DNA from: DAIOEK01 sp964600595
GTDB taxonomy: Bacteria > Chloroflexota > Anaerolineae > Anaerolineales > Anaerolineaceae
Direction of reading: 5' to 3'
NCBI GenBank assembly: GCA_964600595.1
Contig: CAZRKL010000057.1
Location: forward strand, 1-15,344
DNA length: 15,344 nucleotides
Under the pieces are notes generated by a model, which worked only from the letters and a program-made list of their open reading frames with translations, ran no database searches and had not been told where the DNA came from. Made by a program: the position numbers and the translations under genes. This document shows positions 1 through 7,192 of this stretch, in pieces (the first letter of the stretch is position 1; every line of letters starts with the position of its first letter).

Positions 1-1
1 G

Positions 2-988
2 GATGGTTTCGATACTGATACCAATGTCATCCTGATGGCTGCAACCAACCGTCCAGATATTCTCGACCCAGCCCTGCTCCGTCCCGGTCGTTTTGACCGC
101 CGTGTAGTTCTGGATCGCCCTGATGTACGTGGACGCGAAGCCATTTTGAAAGTGCATGTCAAAGGAAAGCCGCTTGCCCCGAATGTGGATCTTAACCTGC
201 TGGCTCGCGCCACTCCAGGTTTTGTGGGTGCAGATCTTGAAAATCTGGTTAACGAAGCCGCCATTCTGGCCGCGCGCGGAAATAAGAAAGTTATCAATCA
301 GCCTGATTTCGAAGAAGCCATTGAACGTGTAATTGCAGGACCTGAACGAAAGAGCCGATTAATCAGCACTGAAGAGAAGATGATCGTGGCTTATCATGAA
401 GCAGGTCATGCTGTGCTGATGAATGCCATCCCTGAAGCGAATCCGGTTCAAAAAGTATCCATCATTGCTCGCGGGATGATGGGCGGTTATACCATTTCAC
501 TCCCAGAAGAAGACCGCACCCTGATGTCGCGTAAGAAGATGCAGGCAGATCTGGTTGGTTTGCTCGGTGGGCGTGTTGCCGAAGAGCTGGTATTCGATGA
601 TATTACCTCCGGCGCATCCAATGATATTGAACGTGTCACCCAGCTTGCGCGCCAGATGGTTACCCGCCTGGGTATGAGTGATGAACTCGGTCCCATGGTC
701 TACGGCCAAAAAGAAGAATTAATCTTCCTGGGTCGCGAGATTTCTGAACAGCGCGACTACTCAGAATCCGTAGCACAAAAGATCGATATTGAGGTTCGCC
801 GGGTGGTGGATGGTGCCTATAAACAGGCAAAAGATATGCTCACAACCTACCGCAAAGAATTGGACGCGGTTGCAGAAAAACTTCTTGAGGTGGAGACACT
901 CTCCAGAAGCGAATTTGAAAAGATCTTTCCCCCGCCATTCCCCAAGCGCAGTGGTACACCAGTACCGGCAAATGGGAACAACGACTAA
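2..988 (+). CDS. ftsH: ATP-dependent zinc metalloprotease FtsH, 5'-truncated (C-terminal half)
   Basis: FtsH is a membrane-anchored AAA+ protease that unfolds and degrades misfolded membrane proteins and short-lived regulators. The frame is open from base 2, where it encodes DGFDTDTNVILMAATNRPD, so the ATG at 35 is internal and the true start lies outside the window. Visible parts in order are the end of the AAA domain with the second region of homology (ATNRPDILDPALLRPGRFDR), the AAA lid, and the M41 peptidase domain. The zinc motif HEAGH is encoded at 395-409, and the third ligand is the Asp of SGASND at about 623, 76 codons after the first His, as expected for the family. The C-terminus is a short Pro-rich tail. 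About half of the usual 600-650 residues is present, including the intact protease domain. It ends 6 nt before a hairpin terminator and converges on the acyl-CoA ligase. Confidence 0.97.
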   Translation, partial: DGFDTDTNVILMAATNRPDILDPALLRPGRFDRRVVLDRPDVRGREAILKVHVKGKPLAPNVDLNLLARATPGFVGADLENLVNEAAILAARGNKKVINQPDFEEAIERVIAGPERKSRLISTEEKMIVAYHEAGHAVLMNAIPEANPVQKVSIIARGMMGGYTISLPEEDRTLMSRKKMQADLVGLLGGRVAEELVFDDITSGASNDIERVTQLARQMVTRLGMSDELGPMVYGQKEELIFLGREISEQRDYSESVAQKIDIEVRRVVDGAYKQAKDMLTTYRKELDAVAEKLLEVETLSRSEFEKIFPPPFPKRSGTPVPANGNND

Positions 989-991
989 CAT

Positions 992-1029
992 AAAAGAAGC
1001 TGTCTTGGATCAAGACAGCTTCTTTTTTT
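992..1029. terminator. Intrinsic terminator shared by ftsH and the convergent acyl-CoA ligase
   Basis: A perfect 14-bp stem (994-1007 with 1011-1024), extendable by two A-T pairs, encloses a GAT loop and is followed by seven T at 1023-1029 on the + strand. This is a classic rho-independent terminator for ftsH. Read on the - strand, the stem is followed by TTTTA, so it could also stop the ligase operon, though less strongly. The stop codon (1012-1010) and last codons of the ligase lie inside the stem. Confidence 0.9.
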
Positions 1030-2677
1030 GATATTCTTCAACCAGCACTCGACGTAAAACTTTTCCAACAGTAGATCGTGGTATTTTCTCAACCAGAATA
1101 ACTTCGCGAGGCAACTTGTATCTTGCAAGGCTTCTGCTGCAAAATGCCAGAATGCTTTCTTCATCCAGTTGAGTTTTTCCGGCAGGAACAACCCATGCGA
1201 TAGGTATTTCACCCATCAGATCATCCTCAACACCTGCAACAACTACTTCGCTTATACCGCCAATCGCGCTGATTACTTCCTCGATTTCAGCCGGCCACAC
1301 CTGCAAACCGCCCACCTTAATCAAGTCCTTTTTTCTGCCTACAATATAAAAATAGCCATCATCATCCATTCTTACAATATCACCTGTGCGAAGCCAGCCT
1401 TCAAGAAAGATCTCTTTGTTCTCGTCAGTTCGCTGGTGATAACCGATCATAACCTGTGGACCACGTAATAACAATTCTCCAATTTCTCCTGTAGCTTTTT
1501 CCAACTTTGGGTTGTCTATATCCACCACTTTACAGTCAACATCCGGAAGTGGCATTCCGATGGACCCGGTGATATTTTTCCCTTTTACTGGATTGCAGTG
1601 AGTTGCTGTTGGAGCTTCTGATAGACCAAATCCCTCCACCAATCTTCCATCAATATATTCTTCAAATTTCTGCTTGGTCTCCGCTGACAGTGGCGCGGAA
1701 CCTGATATGCATACTTTCAGAGCCTTTAAATCCGATGCGTAGTTTTCCAGTTCCGGAGAACGCAAAATAGCCCCATAGAGCGAAGGCACGCAGGGAAAGA
1801 TGCCTGGTTTGTGCTTGCGAACAGCTTTGAACAGTGAATCAATGTCACCTGGTTGGTGTACCATCACCATGGCTGTACCCAGCTTGATTGCCAGCCAGAA
1901 AGAAAGAACCATGCCATACACATGGAATAGTGGAATTGCGGTAAGAATTCTAAATGGGGATTGATCCAACAAAAGCCAGGTGCTGAATTGAATTACATTT
2001 GCCAGGATGTTGCGATGGGTTCCAATAGCACCTTTGGGTATACCTGTTGTTCCACCACTGTATTGGATGATTGCGGGAGTATTGGGATTTATCTTTTCTT
2101 CCGGAACAATGGTGCCGGATAATGCCAGCAAATCCTTTAAATCCATAATCCCTTCACCGGTTCGGTTTTCATACCTCACCGCCCGGGTTGGTTGATCGAA
2201 CGTCGAAAACTTCTGTTGAGGATAAACCAGGATGATCTTTTCAAGAGCAATAGCGTCTTTTATCGCTTCCAGCCTGGACAGGACAGTGTCAATGGCAATG
2301 ACAGAAGTTACACCAGCATCCTTCAAATGGAATTCTAACTCACGTTCCTGATAAGATGGATTTAATGCGACAACAACACCACCCATTTTGATTATTGCTA
2401 GAAAGCTAATTACAAACGCGGGGATGTTGGGAAGGATCAGCCCGATTCGATCTCCGGGTAGGCATCCAATAGCCAGCAATCCATCCCGCAGCTTGTTGGT
2501 AAGCATTTCCACCTGGCGGTAAGAATACTGCTGGCTTTCCCATAAGATCAATGGTTCCCTTCCCCTCGCTTCCACTTGTGATCTGAACAAATCAACCAGT
2601 GAGATGTTCGGGTAGGTAAGGTTCTTTGGTATACCCTGATCATAATGAGCCAACCATGGTTTTGTTTGATCCGCCAT
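1010..2677 (-). CDS. Long-chain-type acyl-CoA ligase (AMP-forming)
   Basis: This is a member of the ANL adenylate-forming superfamily, FadD-like. It would activate a carboxylic acid, probably a fatty acid, to acyl-AMP and then acyl-CoA. The P-loop motif YSGGTTGIPKG is at residues 206-216. The Asp motif is seen in WLRTGDIV, the hinge is GRKKDLIKVGG at 447-457, and the C-terminal catalytic Lys is K539 in PRSTVGK. The length of 555 residues is normal. The start is either TTG at 2680 or the next codon, ATG at 2677; ATG is preferred, with AGGAAG 9 nt upstream lying inside the last codons of miaA. It is the third gene of the yraN-miaA-ligase operon, 6 nt after the miaA stop. Chain-length specificity cannot be read from the sequence. 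Confidence 0.93.
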   Translation of the reverse strand: MADQTKPWLAHYDQGIPKNLTYPNISLVDLFRSQVEARGREPLILWESQQYSYRQVEMLTNKLRDGLLAIGCLPGDRIGLILPNIPAFVISFLAIIKMGGVVVALNPSYQERELEFHLKDAGVTSVIAIDTVLSRLEAIKDAIALEKIILVYPQQKFSTFDQPTRAVRYENRTGEGIMDLKDLLALSGTIVPEEKINPNTPAIIQYSGGTTGIPKGAIGTHRNILANVIQFSTWLLLDQSPFRILTAIPLFHVYGMVLSFWLAIKLGTAMVMVHQPGDIDSLFKAVRKHKPGIFPCVPSLYGAILRSPELENYASDLKALKVCISGSAPLSAETKQKFEEYIDGRLVEGFGLSEAPTATHCNPVKGKNITGSIGMPLPDVDCKVVDIDNPKLEKATGEIGELLLRGPQVMIGYHQRTDENKEIFLEGWLRTGDIVRMDDDGYFYIVGRKKDLIKVGGLQVWPAEIEEVISAIGGISEVVVAGVEDDLMGEIPIAWVVPAGKTQLDEESILAFCSRSLARYKLPREVILVEKIPRSTVGKVLRRVLVEEYQKKKLS

Positions 2678-2683
2678 CAAGAA

Positions 2684-3613
2684 TTACTTCCTTTCCAGAT
2701 GAATTCTGGCAAGTTGATTCACTTCATTATACGGATTCTGATTCATATCCACCCATTGAATGGCAGGGTCACTTGATCGAAACCAGGCTGCTTGTTTTCT
2801 TATGAAATTATGGGTTCGCATTTTTATTTTATATATAGCTTCAGCAAGGGTCATTTGCCCATTTAAATATGCGTACAATTCATAATAACCAATGGCAGAC
2901 ATACTTGGCAAGTTCATGTCAAAACCTCTGTTTATCAGGGTTTTGACCTCATCCACAAATCCAGAAGTCATCATCCAATCCACTCGTTCATCTGCCCTTT
3001 GGTAGAGTACCTCCCGCGGCAAATGTAGACCTATTTGAAGTATTCTGTAATTTGACGGTTGTTTTTTCCGTTGCCCAGAAAAAGTTTTACCACTGGCGTA
3101 AATTACTTCAAGCGCCCGAATTACTCTTCTGGGATTTTGTAAATCAACCAGCTTGTATGCTTCTGGATCCAGTTTTTTTAGCCAATTAACAATCGCTTCC
3201 ACCCCCTGCTGTTCATAGAAGCGTTGAAAATACTCCCTGAGCTCGATCTGAGGCGCCACTTCGGGGATCATCCACCCTTCCATCACCGCGCGGACGTACT
3301 GACCTGTACCACCAACCAGAATGGGAAGTTTACTTCTTTGATGAATATCTTGAATAATATCCGTTGCCATCTTCTGGAAAACTGCCAGACTGATAACCTC
3401 ATCCGGATCGGCAATATCGACCAGGTGGTGCGGAATCCCCTGCTGTTCAGCCAGGTTGGGTTTTGCAGTGCCGATATTCATGCCCCGATAAAAATATCGC
3501 GAGTCCACGGATACAACCTCACCACCTATTTCTTGAGCCAACCTGATGGCAGTGGCGGTTTTTCCCACGGCGGTAGCCCCAATGACCACAATGATGGGTA
3601 TCAAATCAGTCAT
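2684..3613 (-). CDS. miaA: tRNA dimethylallyltransferase MiaA
   Basis: MiaA transfers a dimethylallyl group from DMAPP to N6 of A37 in tRNAs that read codons starting with U. It is cytoplasmic. The sequence shows the P-loop GATAVGKT (residues 12-19), VDSRYFYRGMNIGTAKP (36-52, with Asp37 at the catalytic position), HHLVDIADP, GGTGQY, NPRRVIRALEV and the C-terminal AIGYYEL and RKQAAWFR segments. At 309 residues it is full length. ATG at 3613 is chosen over an upstream TTG (3628) because it places the P-loop at the usual distance from the N-terminus. It overlaps the yraN stop by 8 nt (ATGACTGA), so translational coupling is likely; its own Shine-Dalgarno site is weak. Residue Y40 sits where many MiaA proteins have Gln, but this position varies in the family. 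Confidence 0.96.
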   Translation of the reverse strand: MTDLIPIIVVIGATAVGKTATAIRLAQEIGGEVVSVDSRYFYRGMNIGTAKPNLAEQQGIPHHLVDIADPDEVISLAVFQKMATDIIQDIHQRSKLPILVGGTGQYVRAVMEGWMIPEVAPQIELREYFQRFYEQQGVEAIVNWLKKLDPEAYKLVDLQNPRRVIRALEVIYASGKTFSGQRKKQPSNYRILQIGLHLPREVLYQRADERVDWMMTSGFVDEVKTLINRGFDMNLPSMSAIGYYELYAYLNGQMTLAEAIYKIKMRTHNFIRKQAAWFRSSDPAIQWVDMNQNPYNEVNQLARIHLERK

Positions 3614-4010
3614 ATTGAAAATTCTCAAAATGGGTCAGGTCAATCAACCCGATTTTGCGATTACCAATTATCGCAATAATATCCACCCGCCAATTCTGGT
3701 TGATTTCTGGATGGTCTGCCAAATAGAGCTCAGCTGCGCTGACTAGGTGAGACCATTTTTCAGCGGTGATAGCTTCTTCAGGATAGCCTAAATTTGTATT
3801 TGAACGGGTTTTCACTTCAACGAAGATTATTTCTCCAGCTTGTTGGCAAAGTAAATCAATTTCACCATCGGGAGTTCGATAGTTTCTTTCAAGAATTTCA
3901 TATCCTTTTCCGGTTAAATAAATCTCTGCCTGGTTCTCTCCCCATTTTCCAATGGTTTGGTTATGTCCACCAGGTTTTGATGGGGTGAGGTCAGGCTTTA
4001 TGGTTTTCAC
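3606..4010 (-). CDS. yraN: UPF0102 (YraN) family nuclease-like protein
   Basis: This small protein belongs to the YraN/UPF0102 family, which has a PD-(D/E)xK nuclease-like fold and a function that is not settled; roles in DNA processing are suspected. The core signature is clear: GKWGENQAEIYLTGKGYEIL, then RTPDGEIDLLC and IIFVEVKTRSN, which carry the E-D-ExK active-site pattern. The length is 134 residues from GTG at 4010. A TTG at 4037 would add nine residues, but GTG is preferred because GGGAG (4024-4020) lies 9 nt upstream of it while the TTG has no such site. It is the first gene of a - strand operon with miaA and the acyl-CoA ligase. Confidence 0.92.
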   Translation of the reverse strand: MKTIKPDLTPSKPGGHNQTIGKWGENQAEIYLTGKGYEILERNYRTPDGEIDLLCQQAGEIIFVEVKTRSNTNLGYPEEAITAEKWSHLVSAAELYLADHPEINQNWRVDIIAIIGNRKIGLIDLTHFENFQYD

Positions 4011-4084
4011 AATTGTATGCTCCCAAGGGTAAAACAAACAATCAATGATAAAATGAGAAAATACAATTTTACCTTATCATACCT
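4011..4084. promoter_or_regulatory. AT-rich divergent control region between yraN and cinA
   Basis: The two operons diverge from this AT-rich interval. It holds a 7-bp inverted repeat, ATGATAA at 4045-4051 and TTATCAT at 4074-4080, so each direction has a TATCAT that could serve as a -10 element. A second + strand candidate is TACAAT at 4062-4067. No good -35 hexamer is seen at 16-18 bp from any of them, so the assignment is tentative. No Shine-Dalgarno sequence precedes the cinA ATG. Confidence 0.35.
4020..4024 (-). promoter_or_regulatory. Shine-Dalgarno site supporting the GTG start of yraN
   Basis: On the - strand this reads GGGAG, followed by a 9-nt spacer and then GTG at 4010. It lies inside the longer TTG-started frame and so argues for the shorter protein. 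Confidence 0.55.
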
Positions 4085-5215
4085 ATGCCAACAGCTGAAA
4101 TATTAACCATTGGTACTGAAATATTACTCGGTGAAATTCAAGATACCAACACCGCATATTTGGCACGTGTTCTTAAAGACCTCGGGGTCGATTTATATCG
4201 TACACAAACTGTAGGGGATAATCCAGCCAGAATATCTGCGATTATTCAAGATATTTTTGCCCGTGCCGATTTATTGATTACCACCGGCGGATTGGGTCCA
4301 ACCATCGATGATCCCACCCGTCAGGCTGTTGCGGATGCGTTCAAGGTTCCTCTCGTATTTAACGAAGAATGTTGGCAAGACATACAGACATACTTTTTAA
4401 GTATTAACAGAGATATTCCGGAGAACAATAAACGACAGGCATATCTTCCGCAGGGATCTACACCCATTCACAACCCGGTAGGAACAGCGCCAGGCTTTAT
4501 CCTTTCAACCCGGGATAAAATGTTAATCTCCGTTCCCGGTGTGCCCAAAGAAATGGAAATACTGGTCCACCAGAGTGTCATACCTGCAATTCAAGAACGC
4601 TGGCAACTTCATTCCACCATCCTTACTAGGGTGTTGCATGTAGCCGGAATTGGAGAAGCAAATCTGGATAATCTCGTGGAAGATTACGAAAAACTGGCTA
4701 ATCCCACAGTAGGATTGCTTGCTAAAAACGGGATTGTAGATATCCGTATTGCAGCCAAGGCAGTTAATCAGCTCGAAGCGGAATGCATGATCGAAAAAAT
4801 TAGCACTGAGCTGGTATCCATCTTGGGTGACCATTATTTCGGGATGGATTCAACCAGCCTGCCTGATTCCATTGCTTCTCTTGCCGCTCATCTCCAATTC
4901 AAATGCACCATACTGGCGTCGGGTTACAAAGGTGAGTTATCAAAAATACTTATTCCCTACCTGCCGGGATGGATCATTCAGGAAGTCGATACTCTTCCTG
5001 CGAATAGTCAAAATCCGTACACATTGTCTTTCTATGGCGATTTTGACCAACATCCTGCTAGAATAAATGTGACTATTTTCACAGAAGAAAATACAGAATC
5101 CTTTGAACGGAAATATGCCGGTCCCCCGGAAAACAGCCTAACATGGGGAATAAATACTTCGCTGGATATTATCAGGCGATTTTTAATCAAACAAATTAAT
5201 CTTAACGGGAGATGA
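4085..5215 (+). CDS. cinA: CinA-family protein with intact MoaB/MogA-like domain and degenerate C-terminal deamidase domain
   Basis: CinA proteins join an N-terminal MoCF-biosynthesis-like domain, linked to ADP-ribose or related pyrophosphatase activity, to a C-terminal PncC-type NMN deamidase domain. The N-terminal domain (about residues 1-170) is canonical: AEILTIGTEILLGEIQDTNTAYLA and TTGGLGPTIDDPTRQ are visible. The C-terminal part (about 258-376) is only about 120 residues instead of the usual 150-160. It lacks the ESCTGG active-site signature; the matching stretch reads ASGYKG (278-283). The last part, ESFERKYAGPPENSL to RRFLIKQ, still resembles the end of the domain. ATG is fixed by the conserved N-terminus. 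There is no ribosome-binding site, unlike its neighbours. It is the first gene of the + strand run, one nucleotide before the next gene. NMN deamidase activity is doubtful. Confidence 0.93.
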   Translation: MPTAEILTIGTEILLGEIQDTNTAYLARVLKDLGVDLYRTQTVGDNPARISAIIQDIFARADLLITTGGLGPTIDDPTRQAVADAFKVPLVFNEECWQDIQTYFLSINRDIPENNKRQAYLPQGSTPIHNPVGTAPGFILSTRDKMLISVPGVPKEMEILVHQSVIPAIQERWQLHSTILTRVLHVAGIGEANLDNLVEDYEKLANPTVGLLAKNGIVDIRIAAKAVNQLEAECMIEKISTELVSILGDHYFGMDSTSLPDSIASLAAHLQFKCTILASGYKGELSKILIPYLPGWIIQEVDTLPANSQNPYTLSFYGDFDQHPARINVTIFTEENTESFERKYAGPPENSLTWGINTSLDIIRRFLIKQINLNGR

Positions 5216-5216
5216 T

Positions 5217-7187
5217 ATGAAACCGGTTGATGTCTTATTTGTAAATGTACATATACTGACCATGGATGAAGACCTGAACCAGTATCCAAAAGGCGCTCTG
5301 GCTGTTAGTGGAAATACCATCGTCGAAGTAGGTGAAGAAAAAGACCTGACGGGTAAATATCAACCCAAAGAACTGGTTGATTGTGGCGGGAAGGTTTTAA
5401 TGCCGGGTTTGGTGAATGCGCACACCCACGTTCCTATGACCCTCGTCCGCGGATTGGCTGATGACTTAAGGTTGGATGTCTGGCTGCTAGGGTATATGAT
5501 GCCGGTGGAACGGGAGTACGTCTCACCGGATTTCGTTAGGTTGGGAACATCCATTGCCTGTGCCGAAATGATCCGAAGTGGTGTGACTAGCTTCGCGGAT
5601 ATGTATTATTTTGAAGAGGATGTGGCAAAAGCCACTGCTGCAGCTGGTATGCGGGCGCTTTGCGGTCAGACAATCCTCAAATTCCCCAGCCCTGACGCGA
5701 AATCCTACGAGGATTCCTTGGAATATACCCGTGATTTCATCAAACAATGGAAAGATCACTCTCTCATCATCCCGGCTGTATCGCCACATGCGCCATATAC
5801 CTGCACCGCTGAAATTCTCAAGGCTTCAGCGGAGTTGGCAATGGAATTTGATGTCCCCCTGCATACCCACATATCTGAAACAGCTTTGGAAGTAGAGAAT
5901 ATGCGCAATGAACAGGGTATGCCAGTTGTGCCTTATGTAAAAAAACAAGGGTTGCTTGAAGCAAAGGTGTTAGCAGCGCACTGTGTACATATCGACGAAG
6001 GGGAAATGCGCACCCTGCTCCACTACAATGCGGGTGTAGCGCACAACCCATCATCTAATCTCAAGCTGGCTTCCGGTTTTGCTCCGGTAAAAAAGATGCT
6101 GGAAGTCGGGTTGAATGTTGGTATCGGCACAGACGGCCCGGCATCGAATAATGATCTGGATATGTTTGAAGAAATCCGCCTGGCAGCCTTCCTCGCAAAA
6201 GGCGCATCTGGCGACCCAACTGCATTACCTGCCAGCACAGTATTATCGATGGCTACACGCATTGGTGCGCAAGCGATGCATATTGGTCACCTCACCGGCT
6301 CTCTTGAACCTGGTAAACGCGCCGATATCGCTATCGTCAACCTGGATACACTCCATAACTCTCCCAAATTTGAGCGTGATCCGAATAGCGTGTACGCGCA
6401 AATCATTTACGCAGCAAAAGCAAGTGACGTGACAGATGTGATGGTCGATGGCAAGTTCTTAATGCGCAATAATATTCTTCTCACCATTCAGGAAGATGAC
6501 CTTCTGGTTGGCGCGCAGGAATACGCTAAAAAGATCGATCATTTCTTGTTTATCCGCGAAAAATCGGTGTTAACTAAACTGATCGCCATCGGTGGTGCAT
6601 CTGAGGTGGAAAGCTTCGAAGTACAAATGAAAGCGGAAATTGATGACCCTGCACCTGTCCTTGCTAATCTTGAACACCCAGAAATTGAAATATTGCGCAA
6701 GCGGCATTACCATGAATACGATACCTATTTCACCTTCAACGCCCCTGAGAAAGACCGTCTGCGCTTCCGTGAGGATGATTTTATTGGCGAGAATGGCGAG
6801 TTGGAAGGCAGCCGTTTCCGGCTTACCCTCATTGGACCCGAATCAGAACACGAGTATGCTGAAAACATTCAGCTCTCGCGCAGTTTATATATAGCTCCTG
6901 CTGACCAGAGCCTGCGGTTTTATCGTGAGTATTTCAAACCAGCGCACGAGTATGAAGTAGAGAAAGATCGGAAACGCTTCAGGGTTCTCTATCAGGGTGT
7001 CGAATTTTATATCAATATCGATACGCTCATCCGCCCGATACAAAAGAAGTTTATCGAAATCAAAAGCCGAACCTGGAGCCGACAGGATGCTGAAATTAAA
7101 GCACATAAGATTTCTGACTTGTTGAACATCTTGCTGGAATGTTGTCCACAACCGGTAAATAAAGACTATATAGATATGGTGGATTAA
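5217..7187 (+). CDS. MtaD/SsnA-like amidohydrolase fused to a C-terminal CYTH-like domain
   Basis: Residues 1 to about 440 are a complete amidohydrolase resembling 5'-methylthioadenosine/S-adenosylhomocysteine deaminases, which remove ammonia from adenine nucleosides. Metal-site residues are visible: H69 and H71 (HTH), H218 and E221 (HTHISE), H255 (AAHCVH) and D306 (GIGTDGPAS). The typical MtaD length is already reached near residue 440. About residues 465-645 look like a CYTH (triphosphate tunnel) domain: strand E468-V-Q-M-K472, then YDTYFTF, RLRFRED (514-520), RFRLTLIGPE, VEKDRKRFRV, NIDTL and FIEIKSR (612-618) with a final helix. This fold houses class IV adenylate cyclases and inorganic tripolyphosphatases. 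The ATG at 5217 has GGGAGA upstream, one nt after cinA and 5 nt before glgA. The exact substrate of the hydrolase and the role of the second domain are unknown. Confidence 0.88.
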   Translation: MKPVDVLFVNVHILTMDEDLNQYPKGALAVSGNTIVEVGEEKDLTGKYQPKELVDCGGKVLMPGLVNAHTHVPMTLVRGLADDLRLDVWLLGYMMPVEREYVSPDFVRLGTSIACAEMIRSGVTSFADMYYFEEDVAKATAAAGMRALCGQTILKFPSPDAKSYEDSLEYTRDFIKQWKDHSLIIPAVSPHAPYTCTAEILKASAELAMEFDVPLHTHISETALEVENMRNEQGMPVVPYVKKQGLLEAKVLAAHCVHIDEGEMRTLLHYNAGVAHNPSSNLKLASGFAPVKKMLEVGLNVGIGTDGPASNNDLDMFEEIRLAAFLAKGASGDPTALPASTVLSMATRIGAQAMHIGHLTGSLEPGKRADIAIVNLDTLHNSPKFERDPNSVYAQIIYAAKASDVTDVMVDGKFLMRNNILLTIQEDDLLVGAQEYAKKIDHFLFIREKSVLTKLIAIGGASEVESFEVQMKAEIDDPAPVLANLEHPEIEILRKRHYHEYDTYFTFNAPEKDRLRFREDDFIGENGELEGSRFRLTLIGPESEHEYAENIQLSRSLYIAPADQSLRFYREYFKPAHEYEVEKDRKRFRVLYQGVEFYINIDTLIRPIQKKFIEIKSRTWSRQDAEIKAHKISDLLNILLECCPQPVNKDYIDMVD

Positions 7188-7192
7188 TCAAA

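Noticed and set aside
1169..1468. 99-codon + strand frame opposite the acyl-CoA ligase
   Set aside because: The opposite frame encodes conserved ANL motifs across the same bases; no promoter or ribosome-binding site was seen for this one.
3479..3506. MiaA has Tyr where many homologues have Gln in the D-S-x-Q segment
   Set aside because: E. coli MiaA also lacks this Gln, so the substitution is within normal family variation.
3224..3679. 151-codon + strand frame antisense to miaA and the yraN end
   Set aside because: No recognisable protein features; it is the shadow of the well-supported - strand genes.
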